DNA of 11,064 nucleotides from Candidatus Parcubacteria bacterium (GCA_026395655.1 JAPLYJ010000044.1:1-11064), one strand, 5' to 3'; positions 1 to 7,366 are shown, counted from the stretch's first letter. The notes: generated by a model not told the origin, from the letters alone. A program made the numbers and translations.

Positions 1-3
1 TAT

Positions 4-78
<75 letters not shown>

Positions 79-399
79 AAATTTGATTTTTGGGTTTTAG
101 CCTAAGATTTAGCAGATTTTGAAGCAATTATATAAGCCTATTCATCCTGATTTACTTAAAATTTATAAAAAATAGCCACATTGCCAACTATTAAGTATAA
201 TAACTATGCTCTTCCCAAAAAATTACCTACACTTTTGAAAATTTCCTAAATTATTGCCCTTTACCCGTATGTATAGAAAAATGGTTGGCATCCCTTGCAA
301 AGTAATAAATATCATATTATAATAAAGTAAACAATTAACCAGCAAAAATTTTATAAATAGCTTAATAATTAAAAAATAAATTAAAATAATATAAATATT
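79..399. other. AT-rich intergenic region between tRNA-Gly and the coiled-coil gene
   Basis: This stretch of about 320 bases contains no convincing coding frame on either strand. The main content is the promoter at 295-323. A second TATAAT lies at 196-201 with only a weak -35-like TAGCCA (173-178) 17 bp upstream, so it is not called separately. Just after the tRNA, CCAAAA (76-81) could pair with TTTTGG (88-93), but the run of T that would make a terminator is missing. No attachment-site duplicate of the tRNA 3' end was noticed in the window. Confidence 0.6.
295..323 (+). promoter_or_regulatory. Sigma-70-type promoter for the coiled-coil gene pair
   Basis: A -35-like TTGCAA (295-300; 4 of 6 matches to TTGACA) is followed after exactly 17 bp by a perfect -10 TATAAT (318-323). 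Transcription would start near 330, leaving a leader of about 70 nt before the ATG at 400. Perfect TATAAT hexamers are easy to find in DNA this AT-rich, so the 17-bp spacing is the main support. Confidence 0.55.
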
Positions 400-2157
400 A
401 TGAAAGAAAGACTAAACAATAAGCCAGCAGATCCTAAAAAAACAACTCCGGAAACTGAAGGTGTCAAAAATCCTGAGCAAAAACCTGCTATCAATCCCGT
501 AATAGCAGATTGTTTGAGTCCAGAAAATAAAAATTTTTATAGTAAAATGTCTGATAGGGGGAAAACATTAATGGGTAAGATTTATGAAGGTATCTATAGG
601 ATTCCAGGAGTGAATAGAGTAGTTGGTAAATTAGAGATTGCCTATGATCAATCCAGAATGGATAGGCACTCAAAAAAAGCCAGTGATTTAAAAAATAAAA
701 TGGATGGGCTCGATCTAGAAATTAGTTCATTAGATGGAAGAAAAACAGAGATAGCATCTTTTATTGAACAACAAAAGACGTCCGTCGATCCATCATTCCA
801 AAGAGAATTAGCAAAATTACAATTAGAATCAACAAAATTAGGCCAACAAAAAAATGGATTATTAAGTAAAAAAGAAGGTATTCGATCACGATTTGATTCC
901 CAAGATAATACAACAAAGTTATTTACTAATAGAAGAGACGCTATAGCTGATAAACTTATCAATCGCTACAATGAAAAGCTCGTACCCATGGAAAAAGAAT
1001 TAGAACAATTACATACCCAGCAAAAAGAATTAAACTTTTTAATAGCAATAACAGATGCGAAAGATAATCAATTATTAAAAGCGTTAGACGACGAAGAAAA
1101 GGAAAAGTCAGAAAAAGAAGATGCACTTAGGGGTTTTGGCAGAACGGAAAAACAAATCAAGATAGCGGTGAGAGATATAGACCTGAGGATAGCAAAATGC
1201 CGTAAACAAATAATGACGCAAAGAGAGGCTATCACCCAGAGAAAAGACGAAATAAATAGCAAAATTGCGAAAACTGATGCTAAGGCTAATCCATATAGGG
1301 ATAAAAGAGAAGAATTTATACGTATAAAATCAGGAAGACCTTTAATAATAAAAGTAGAAGATAGGGAAAGAGCAAAAGAATTTAAAGGCGAAGAGAAAAT
1401 AGTGGCTCATTCAGTAGAGGAAAGGTCAGAAACCGTAGAAACACCGCTAAAAGAAACTACTAAACCAGAAACTAAAGCTGAAACTAAACCAGAAACTAAA
1501 GCTGAAACTAAAAAAGAAGATAAAGAAACAATAGAGGTTTCGTCTTTAATTAGCGATTGGAATGAATATTTCAAGAAAAAATCTGGAGAAAAGAGTCCTA
1601 TAGAACCCATTGATTTAGAAGATTTCTTAAAAAAAGCAAAAAAACCACTCCTCTCTGGTGATACAAAATTAGGTTTTAAAGATTATAAAGAAATTCTTAG
1701 GGGATACTATGACTGTAAAAATGTGTCGAAAGCATCTATGGACAAATTCGGCGAAATTATTGACGAGTTTATAGATACAGAGAAGAAGAAAAAAAATCCT
1801 GAAAATGGCGAAGAGCCAGCCAAACGTAGTCCAAAACCCGATGAAACAAGTAAAAACCCAACGATAGAAACTAGTACGGGAGCTACAGAAAAAAACAAAG
1901 AGCAACTAAAGGCTTCGACCTTTGTTTCTGCTTGGAATAAATATCTTAGAGAAGAATATTCATCAATGAAGGATCCCAATAAACTTGTTAAATTAAATGA
2001 ATTCTTAAAAGGCGCATCAATTTCAAAAGATCAGGAAATATCCTTAGAAGATTTCAGGGAAAAACTTAAAGCGTACTATAGACCTTTTAATGTAGATATG
2101 ACTAAGCTTGACGAGGACATTGATAAATGTTTTCAAAACTTAAAAACTAAAAAATAA
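400..2157 (+). CDS. Large coiled-coil protein with a duplicated C-terminal domain, function unknown
   Basis: A 585-residue soluble, lysine/glutamate-rich protein with no signal peptide or membrane segment. I do not recognise a named family. Residues 1-40 are low-complexity. Residues about 50-85 form a short ordered segment (KIYEGIYRIPGVNRVVGKLE). Residues about 88-160 and 191-305 are long charged heptad-like helices expected to form coiled coils. Residues 354-369 are two perfect TKPETKAE repeats inside a disordered linker. Two homologous modules of about 80 residues follow, at 380-462 and 505-585. They share the pattern S..WN.Y, FLK.A, a D[YF]+E.L..YY core and a closing acidic helix, and are separated by a second low-complexity linker. 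The start follows an A/T leader with no Shine-Dalgarno. It is probably co-transcribed with the 94-residue gene 18 nt downstream. The architecture suggests a scaffold or structural protein, but that is inference. Confidence 0.85.
   Translation: MKERLNNKPADPKKTTPETEGVKNPEQKPAINPVIADCLSPENKNFYSKMSDRGKTLMGKIYEGIYRIPGVNRVVGKLEIAYDQSRMDRHSKKASDLKNKMDGLDLEISSLDGRKTEIASFIEQQKTSVDPSFQRELAKLQLESTKLGQQKNGLLSKKEGIRSRFDSQDNTTKLFTNRRDAIADKLINRYNEKLVPMEKELEQLHTQQKELNFLIAITDAKDNQLLKALDDEEKEKSEKEDALRGFGRTEKQIKIAVRDIDLRIAKCRKQIMTQREAITQRKDEINSKIAKTDAKANPYRDKREEFIRIKSGRPLIIKVEDRERAKEFKGEEKIVAHSVEERSETVETPLKETTKPETKAETKPETKAETKKEDKETIEVSSLISDWNEYFKKKSGEKSPIEPIDLEDFLKKAKKPLLSGDTKLGFKDYKEILRGYYDCKNVSKASMDKFGEIIDEFIDTEKKKKNPENGEEPAKRSPKPDETSKNPTIETSTGATEKNKEQLKASTFVSAWNKYLREEYSSMKDPNKLVKLNEFLKGASISKDQEISLEDFREKLKAYYRPFNVDMTKLDEDIDKCFQNLKTKK
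1459..1512 (+). repeat. 24-bp in-frame tandem repeat (TKPETKAE)
   Basis: Two perfect adjacent 24-bp units (1459-1482 and 1483-1506) and the start of a third lie inside the 585-residue gene. Each encodes TKPETKAE. The length is a multiple of three, so copy-number change would lengthen or shorten the linker between the coiled coil and the C-terminal modules without breaking the frame. Confidence 0.85.
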
Positions 2158-2175
2158 CAAGTTAATTTAAAAATT

Positions 2176-2460
2176 ATGAATGATACAAAAACTGATCAAA
2201 ATACATCTAATGATCAAAATGACCAATTTGTAGATAGCCAAGTTAATGATTTGATAGACAGAACAAAGAAAATCGAAGAAGAAATAAACGCAACTAATCA
2301 AATAGTAAATCAAAGTATAGATGATCTTGATGCTAAAGTTGATCAAACAATAGGCAACGTTGAAAAAATTTGTTCTGATTTAGATAAAGTAGAAGAAGAA
2401 GCTGGAGATGAGTTAGATAAACTCGCCATGGAAGAAGCGGAAGATTTAAGCAAAGAATAG
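2176..2460 (+). CDS. Small acidic coiled-coil protein, function unknown
   Basis: A 94-residue, strongly acidic, soluble protein. The first 20 residues are Asn/Asp/Gln-rich and probably disordered. From about residue 22 onward there is a hydrophobic heptad pattern (VNDLIDRTKKIEEEI, then IVNQSIDDLDAKV, then IGNVEKICSDLDKV), consistent with a continuous coiled coil. It ends in an acidic tail. The single cysteine sits in the second half. The start follows the stop of the 585-residue gene after 18 nt and has no Shine-Dalgarno, so it is probably the second gene of that transcript. A partner role with the upstream coiled-coil protein is plausible from complementary charge and position only. No family is recognised. 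Confidence 0.75.
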   Translation: MNDTKTDQNTSNDQNDQFVDSQVNDLIDRTKKIEEEINATNQIVNQSIDDLDAKVDQTIGNVEKICSDLDKVEEEAGDELDKLAMEEAEDLSKE

Positions 2461-2497
2461 AAAACAAAAATAGAAGTATTAAAGATTTTTAGGAATT

Positions 2498-2515
2498 AAA
2501 AAAGCCTTAAAAGCT
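2498..2515 (-). terminator. Weak intrinsic terminator after the M23 peptidase gene
   Basis: Read on the minus strand, AGCTT and AAGGCT can form a five-pair stem with one G.U pair and a three-base loop (2515 to 2503), followed directly by a run of six T (2503-2498). It lies about 20 nt past the stop codon of the M23 gene, between two convergent genes. The stem is short, so this is tentative. No better terminator was seen for the plus-strand gene pair. Confidence 0.35.
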
Positions 2516-2534
2516 CTATTATTCTAATATATAC

Positions 2535-3593
2535 TTATTTTGCTAAAGGGTTTTTAGCGCCTCTTACTTCAAAATGCAAATGACAGCCTGTGCTATTGCC
2601 TGTAGTGCCCATTCTGCCTATTAATACGCCTTGACCTACAGTTTGACCTTCTACCACTAACACCTCGCTTAAATGAGCATATAAAGAAATGGTACCATTA
2701 GAATGCTGAATTCTAATATGTTTGCCATAACCTCCGTTATAACCGCTAGTTGTAATCTTTGTTATCAAACCAGAGGCAGTAGCATAAATAGGAGTACCAC
2801 AACTATTAGCAATGTCTATGGCATTATAATAATGTAATCTGCCCCAATTCCAACCTGTAGTAGGATAGATGTAATATCCACTTAAATCTTGAGTATCAGC
2901 TGAAGTGTTAACTGGTTTACCAGTAGCAACAGCGGCAGGTTGGCTTACTTTTACCTTGCCTCCGGGAATAATTAATATTTGGCCAGCTTTTAATCCAGCA
3001 TCACCTGCTAATTGATTGAAGGAAACAATATTAGCAGAAGACACACTGTAAAGCTTAGCGATAGTTGAAAGATTCTCTCCGGATTTAACTGTATGCTTAA
3101 TCCCGGAAACTGGTAAAATAGTTAATTCTTGACCTGGTTTAATTAAAGATCCATTTTTCAAATTATTAGCCCAAAGTAAAGTATCTAAACTAATATTAAA
3201 AGCTAAAGCTACTTTAGCAGGACTATCTCCAGCTTTTACAATATATGACATTAACCCAGATCGTTTGGTATCAGAAGAGCCAGATAATTGTAAATCTGGG
3301 CTATTTAAAGATAAAAGAGTGTCTTCGTCTGTTGCTAAATAATATCCGCTAAAATCTTCTGGTAGATTATTTTCTTCTTCTAAAATTTCAATTTGGCTAC
3401 CATCAGCACAAACACTTTCTGTATATGCTACTGCGGTTTGAGACAAAGGACATTCTTCAGCTCTAGCTATCTCTTGATACAATGATAAAGGATTTCTGTT
3501 TTCTAATTGAGGTTGGGGACCGCTAACAGTAGATTCTGCGTTAATAAAAGAATGTCCAAAAGCAAAAACAGAGATTAAAGCTATAAACGACAA
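2535..3593 (-). CDS. Membrane-anchored LysM-LysM-M23 peptidoglycan peptidase
   Basis: A cell-wall hydrolase, 352 residues from the TTG at 3593. It begins with a hydrophobic segment (residues 2-17) that would anchor or export it. Two LysM peptidoglycan-binding modules follow at about 116-161 and 166-211 (YIVKAGDSPAKVALAF and HTVKSGENLSTIAKLY). An M23 (LytM-type) metallopeptidase domain spans about 238-348. Visible M23 features are D260 in NAIDIA, H307 in YAHLS, and H338/H340 in CHLHFE. M23 enzymes cut peptide cross-links in peptidoglycan. The expected HxxxD spacing is changed here: the His (H254) is six residues before the Asp. The start is uncertain. TTG is the only standard start, but the same frame stays open upstream to 3731 and encodes a basic, tryptophan-containing segment followed by APLVF, which makes a better signal-anchor. 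The domain calls are firm; the N-terminus is not. Confidence 0.88.
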   Translation of the reverse strand: MSFIALISVFAFGHSFINAESTVSGPQPQLENRNPLSLYQEIARAEECPLSQTAVAYTESVCADGSQIEILEEENNLPEDFSGYYLATDEDTLLSLNSPDLQLSGSSDTKRSGLMSYIVKAGDSPAKVALAFNISLDTLLWANNLKNGSLIKPGQELTILPVSGIKHTVKSGENLSTIAKLYSVSSANIVSFNQLAGDAGLKAGQILIIPGGKVKVSQPAAVATGKPVNTSADTQDLSGYYIYPTTGWNWGRLHYYNAIDIANSCGTPIYATASGLITKITTSGYNGGYGKHIRIQHSNGTISLYAHLSEVLVVEGQTVGQGVLIGRMGTTGNSTGCHLHFEVRGAKNPLAK

Positions 3594-3731
3594 AAATACT
3601 AGAGGTGCTGGTAAGCTGATCTCTTTTTCTGCTGCTTTAAGGGTTATTCCCAGCCATTTCCGCTGTTGTTTTGCTACAATCCAGAAACCCTTTAATTGTT
3701 TTAATATATTACTAATAATAGTATATAATTA
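3594..3731 (-). other. Open in-frame 5' extension of the M23 gene ending at a TAA
   Basis: Upstream of the TTG at 3593 the frame stays open for 45 codons until a TAA at 3731-3729. It encodes residues such as KQLKGFWIVAKQQRKWLG and then AEKEISLPAPLVF, a basic region running into the hydrophobic segment, as in a type II signal-anchor. There is no ATG, GTG or TTG in it; two ATT codons occur near its beginning (3719-3714). Beyond the TAA the same frame has an ATG at 3764-3762. Either a rare ATT start is used, the TAA is a mutation or sequence error, or the extension is untranslated. Confidence 0.5.
3700..3729 (+). promoter_or_regulatory. Possible AT-rich divergent promoter region for rsmA and the M23 gene
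   Basis: A perfect TATAAT lies at 3724-3729 on the plus strand, with only a weak -35-like TTTAAT (3700-3705) 18 bp upstream. It would give rsmA a leader of about 100 nt. On the minus strand TATACT (3725-3720) overlaps the same bases and could serve the divergent M23 gene. The whole stretch from about 3691 to 3731 is almost pure A/T, so hexamer matches are weak evidence. Confidence 0.35.
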
Positions 3732-3801
3732 GATAGTGTTGTAAAAAGGCTTAATTAGCCTCATAACAAGTATAGAGGGCAAAAGCTCTTTGGTCAAATA
3801 G

Positions 3802-3822
3802 TTATCCACAGCTTTATCAACA
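3802..3822 (+). promoter_or_regulatory. Two tandem DnaA-box-like 9-mers upstream of rsmA
   Basis: TTATCCACA (3802-3810) matches the DnaA-box consensus exactly. TTATCAACA (3814-3822), in the same orientation 12 bp downstream, differs at one base. They lie 15 nt before the rsmA start and about 70 bp from an AT-rich stretch. DnaA bound here could repress or time rsmA expression, or this could be part of an origin-like element. An SD-like AGGGG (3823-3827) follows directly and could position ribosomes for the ATG at 3838, so the boxes and the ribosome site nearly touch. Confidence 0.5.
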
Positions 3823-3837
3823 GGGGTAAAAATCAAA

Positions 3838-4659
3838 ATGTATAATATAAAACCAAATAAAAGATTAGGCCAGGTTTTTCTAAAAAACCGCATGGTTATT
3901 AGCAAAATCATTGAAGCAGGTGAATTAAAGCCTTCTGATTTGGTTTTAGAGATTGGTTCTGGTCAAGGCATTTTAACCAAAGCTCTTCTTGAAACAGGTT
4001 GCCAGGTTATAGCTTTTGAAAAGGATCCTATCTTAAAAACAAACTTAGAAAAAGAGTTAAAACAAAACCCTAAAATTGATTTAATTCTAGGAGATATCAG
4101 AGATTGGTTAAAAAACAGGAAAGAATGGCCTCTAATTTTTAAAAAAACTCCTAATTACAAAGTTATAGCTAATATTCCATACTATCTTACTTCCTATCTC
4201 ATTAGGTCATTTTTAGAATTAGACAAACCTCCTTCGATTATGGTACTTCTAATTCAAAAAGAAGTAGCTCAAAGATTAATTAGCCAACCCCCTCAAACTA
4301 ATTTGTTAGCTATAGCCACCCAATACTATGGCCATGTTAGTATTGTTAGCCACGTACCCAAAGAAGATTTTTGGCCTCAACCTAAAGTAGACTCTGCTGT
4401 TATTAAAATACAAACGCAAAGCAAACATCGTAACAAAAAACAAGAAAACATCTTTTTTCAAATTCTTAAAGCTGGATTCAGCCAACCTCGTAAATTATTA
4501 ATCAGTAACTTAAACAAAAATTTAAAAATAGATAAAAAAATCTTGATAGAATGCTTTGATAAAACAAAATTAGAAATGCAAGTTAGGGCTCAAGAGCTAT
4601 CTTTAGAACAATGGCTATCTTTAACTGATTTTTTGTTTACTTGTCTTAATAAAAAGTGA
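3838..4659 (+). CDS. rsmA: 16S rRNA (adenine1518-N6/adenine1519-N6)-dimethyltransferase
   Basis: RsmA (KsgA) uses S-adenosylmethionine to dimethylate two adjacent adenosines in the 3'-terminal helix 45 of 16S rRNA during late small-subunit assembly. The 273-residue length fits the family. Visible motifs in order are the N-terminal RLGQVFLKN (residues 9-17, usually GQ.FL), SAM motif I LEIGSGQG (37-44), the acidic ribose ligand E61 in FEKDP, G85-D86 of the next SAM-binding loop, and catalytic motif IV NIPYY (112-116). FWPQPKVDSAV, the usual post-catalytic motif, follows before the helical C-terminal domain. The start ATG lies 10 nt after an SD-like AGGGG, the only one among the genes here. The gene is transcribed away from the M23 gene and ends on TGA, which shows the standard code is used. 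Confidence 0.96.
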   Translation: MYNIKPNKRLGQVFLKNRMVISKIIEAGELKPSDLVLEIGSGQGILTKALLETGCQVIAFEKDPILKTNLEKELKQNPKIDLILGDIRDWLKNRKEWPLIFKKTPNYKVIANIPYYLTSYLIRSFLELDKPPSIMVLLIQKEVAQRLISQPPQTNLLAIATQYYGHVSIVSHVPKEDFWPQPKVDSAVIKIQTQSKHRNKKQENIFFQILKAGFSQPRKLLISNLNKNLKIDKKILIECFDKTKLEMQVRAQELSLEQWLSLTDFLFTCLNKK

Positions 4660-4665
4660 TATAAT
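4636..4665 (+). promoter_or_regulatory. Extended -10 promoter for the secretion operon, overlapping the rsmA stop
   Basis: TGATATAAT (4657-4665) is a perfect extended -10 (TGn followed by TATAAT); its TGA is also the rsmA stop codon. A -35-like TTTACT (4636-4641; 4 of 6 matches) lies 18 bp upstream inside the end of rsmA. Transcription would begin near 4672, leaving about 35 nt before the ATG at 4706. A second TATAAT occurs at 4670-4675 without a good -35. This would give the secretion genes their own transcript independent of rsmA. Confidence 0.5.
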
Positions 4666-4705
4666 AGAATATAATATTAATCCATAATAAATCTCATTTT
4701 TATAT

Positions 4706-5416
4706 ATGAAAATTAAAAAAATATTGTTAGTTTCTGGTTTAGTTTTAATGTTATTAACCTCTATAATTTTTTCTTGGAAATATTTAAAACCCCAAGAAAC
4801 AAAAGCTGCTGATGTTTGTAAAAAGAATTTTTATACCAATAATGATTTAGTAGGATATTTCCGCGACGTAGAAAAAGATGATTCATACTATATCACTAGT
4901 GATTGGTGCGTTGTTAAAGCTATACTCTGGTGGGGGTCTGTTTTTGAACATTATTCTGATATAGCAGGAGAACTTAAAGCTAGAATAAATTATATCTTTC
5001 CAGAATCTCAGGTATATTTTGGTTTAATCCCAGCAGGATTTTTAGGTGACGCAGAAGGGCCTAATAAAGGATCTTTTTATACTGTAGGATTATTAAACTA
5101 CGGATATTTGAGAAATGATGATCCTTTAAAAAATATCTATGGAGATAATATGCCTAAACCACCTATATTTATAGAAGATACTAAAGTTAAAACAAGAATA
5201 ACAAAACCACCAGCTGGGACTGAAGCAGCAACATTAATGAAACGCATGGATGATTTACATTACAAAATCTTTGAACCTCGAGTAGCTAAGGGGCAATGCG
5301 TAAACTATAACCGTTACCCAGATCTCATAACTGCTTGTGAATATTTTAAAAACAGGGTTCAAGTTTATATCCCACCTACATATAAAACTTTTACTAAACC
5401 AGTTGGAGAATTATAA
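4706..5416 (+). CDS. Exported four-cysteine protein at the head of the secretion operon, function unknown
   Basis: A 236-residue protein with a clear export signal: basic KIKK (residues 2-5), a hydrophobic core (6-24), and a possible cleavage site after TKAA (residues 32-35). The mature part has four cysteines (C38, C68, C198, C211), which could form two disulfides outside the membrane. It is rich in aromatic residues and proline, with no further membrane segment. I do not recognise the family and see no catalytic motif. It is the first gene after the operon promoter and lies 21 nt before the VirB6-like gene. That position suggests an extracytoplasmic accessory part of the channel or a surface component, which is inference from context alone. 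The start has an A/T leader and no Shine-Dalgarno. Confidence 0.8.
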   Translation: MKIKKILLVSGLVLMLLTSIIFSWKYLKPQETKAADVCKKNFYTNNDLVGYFRDVEKDDSYYITSDWCVVKAILWWGSVFEHYSDIAGELKARINYIFPESQVYFGLIPAGFLGDAEGPNKGSFYTVGLLNYGYLRNDDPLKNIYGDNMPKPPIFIEDTKVKTRITKPPAGTEAATLMKRMDDLHYKIFEPRVAKGQCVNYNRYPDLITACEYFKNRVQVYIPPTYKTFTKPVGEL

Positions 5417-5437
5417 TAATCAATACCTTGCCCATCC

Positions 5438-7366
5438 ATGATTAATTGGATAAAAAAACATTTTTATGTCTTAGGCATTTTACTAATAGCTGTTTTTTTG
5501 TTTATTCCCAATATTTCTACACCTTGTTATAGTCAAACAACACCTCCACCAACCCCCTCCACCACCCCTTCTACCACACCTTCTTCTAGAACAGTAATAT
5601 ATGATTCTAGCCTAGATTCTTGTTGGTACGCCAAAGACCCGCCCACATTTATGAACATGTTAGGTAGTACCCTTGACGTAGTAATATCATGGATTGTCGG
5701 AATTATCGGTTTACTTCTAAAATGGCTTCTTAATCTTATAGTAACAGCTTTTTTAATTACCCTCGGACCTGGAACGTGGCAAGGATTTGTTGATAATAAA
5801 ATAGTCCAACAAATATGGCCATTAGTGCGAAATTTTGCCAACATTGTTCTTGCTTTAGGCATGATTATTATAGCTGTTGCTACTATTATAAGAGAAAAAA
5901 AATACAACTATCAAGCTATTCTAGGAAAACTTATTATTGCTGCCTTATTAGTTAATTTTAGTCTAGTTATTTGTGGCATGCTTGTAGATATTTCTAATTA
6001 TCTAACCTTATATTTTCTCAATGCGGGAAATACGACTACATTAAATACGGCAATTACGACAACTCTAGATTCAATTGCTTGCATTTTTGTAGGCGCAAGT
6101 ATACAATCAGGATTTCCATTTCCCCAAACGGCAGGAACATTATTGTCTCTCATGATCTGTATTATCTTTCTAGGACAATTTATCGCTTTGATTGTCTATA
6201 CAGTAACTCGTGTTTTAAAACTTTGGCTTTGCTTAATTGCTTCGCCCTTAGCATTTGTTATAGGAATATTCCCTTTTGGAACAAAATTATTTAATACCTG
6301 GAGAAATACTTTTACCGAAGCTCTTGTTAATATCCCTATTTTATCTTTTTCAATCTGGATGATACTTGTTTTTATGCATGAAATGCTCGAACTACTTCTC
6401 CCAATAGCTAAAGGTAAAACAGAAGCATCTATGGTTATGGTAATTATTTATGGCATGATCCTGGTGATTTTAGCCCAAGCCTTAATTATAATTGCTCACG
6501 GATTAAAACTTTCTACCATTGAAAATACCTATAACTCAGTTACTAAAGGAATCACTGGTCTCATGGGTGCAGGTGCTACCGCAGTAGGTAAAGCGAGTGT
6601 AAATAAAGCCGTAAGATCTGATACCTGGAATAAAGTAGCTACTTGGGGAGCAAGCTCAAAATTTAAAGCAATCCGAAATATGGCTACGCCAATGATGCAA
6701 GCTAGTAAAGCAGCACAAACAAAACAAGAAGAAAAAATTAAATCAGATTTAACAAATAGAGGCGCTACAGGAAATGCTACACAATTAAGAACAATATTAA
6801 ATGATCTCTATAGATCTCCACGTCATAATAGTTTTGAATGGAACGCAAATGTTATGGAAACTTTAAGTCAATTAACCGATGCAAGTAAGGGTAAAGATTT
6901 ACTCCCGCAAGACAGAGAGGCATATGTAAGATTAAAAAAACAGTTCCCGAATGATCCAAGAATAAAATCCATAGAAACTATTATGCCTAGTTGGAAAATC
7001 ATGCAAGCAGATTTTGTCAACGGTCTCCTCCCAGCAGAACAAAATGAAATAGCTCTAGAAGTAAGACATGCTATCCAAGTAAACTCTACTACTTTGGATA
7101 GAGCAGGTAAAATAGATTGGTATGCTTTTGTAAAAGATTTAGAAGATAGACACCTAGCGGGGCAAGCTAAACCAGTAGGGTTTGAAGCATTCGGCATAGC
7201 ATTTGGTAGTATGAATGACGCTCAACTAGGGTATATTATAAACAGTGTAAAACCAAACCGAAAAAGAGCTCTCTGGGACATGATGGATAGATTATATGAA
7301 GAAGAAAGGCCAGGACAACATATACGCGTGCCCCCTGCTGCTATTTTCCATTTTATTAACCCATAA
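5438..7366 (+). CDS. VirB6/TrbL-like polytopic channel protein of a type IV secretion system
   Basis: A 642-residue membrane protein. Residues 1-33 form a signal sequence. A Thr/Pro/Ser-rich linker (34-50) and a short extracytoplasmic segment with C62 follow. About seven hydrophobic segments can be seen, near 79-110, 134-151, 161-184, 233-258, 260-280, 298-315 and 332-353. From about residue 360 the protein is hydrophilic and basic, then mixed helical (to 642), and is probably cytosolic. The RxxKLWLCLIASPLAFV stretch (258-274) resembles the conserved loop and helix of TrbL/VirB6 proteins of conjugation-type channels. In such systems this protein forms part of the inner-membrane pore. The neighbouring PrgI-like and VirB4-like genes support the call. 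The large C-terminal cytosolic domain is unassigned. No Shine-Dalgarno precedes the ATG. Confidence 0.8.
   Translation: MINWIKKHFYVLGILLIAVFLFIPNISTPCYSQTTPPPTPSTTPSTTPSSRTVIYDSSLDSCWYAKDPPTFMNMLGSTLDVVISWIVGIIGLLLKWLLNLIVTAFLITLGPGTWQGFVDNKIVQQIWPLVRNFANIVLALGMIIIAVATIIREKKYNYQAILGKLIIAALLVNFSLVICGMLVDISNYLTLYFLNAGNTTTLNTAITTTLDSIACIFVGASIQSGFPFPQTAGTLLSLMICIIFLGQFIALIVYTVTRVLKLWLCLIASPLAFVIGIFPFGTKLFNTWRNTFTEALVNIPILSFSIWMILVFMHEMLELLLPIAKGKTEASMVMVIIYGMILVILAQALIIIAHGLKLSTIENTYNSVTKGITGLMGAGATAVGKASVNKAVRSDTWNKVATWGASSKFKAIRNMATPMMQASKAAQTKQEEKIKSDLTNRGATGNATQLRTILNDLYRSPRHNSFEWNANVMETLSQLTDASKGKDLLPQDREAYVRLKKQFPNDPRIKSIETIMPSWKIMQADFVNGLLPAEQNEIALEVRHAIQVNSTTLDRAGKIDWYAFVKDLEDRHLAGQAKPVGFEAFGIAFGSMNDAQLGYIINSVKPNRKRALWDMMDRLYEEERPGQHIRVPPAAIFHFINP

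Noticed and set aside
1459..1512. CRISPR-like repeat array
   Set aside because: The repeats are directly adjacent with no spacers and encode a simple peptide repeat in frame.
648..1979. Several minus-strand open frames within the coiled-coil gene
   Set aside because: They are antisense to a long, well-formed plus-strand gene, have serine/phenylalanine-rich shadow composition and no recognisable motifs.
2486..2502. AT-only hairpin after the 94-residue gene as a plus-strand terminator
   Set aside because: The six-pair stem has no G-C pairs and no T-tract follows, so it would be too weak.
4657..4659. TGA recoding to glycine, as in some Patescibacteria lineages
   Set aside because: rsmA ends on this TGA at the normal family length and is followed by a promoter, and no gene here contains an internal TGA that needs to be read through.
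6079..6294. A 71-residue plus-strand frame inside the VirB6-like gene
   Set aside because: It overlaps the membrane-helix coding region in another frame and has no start signal or recognisable content.
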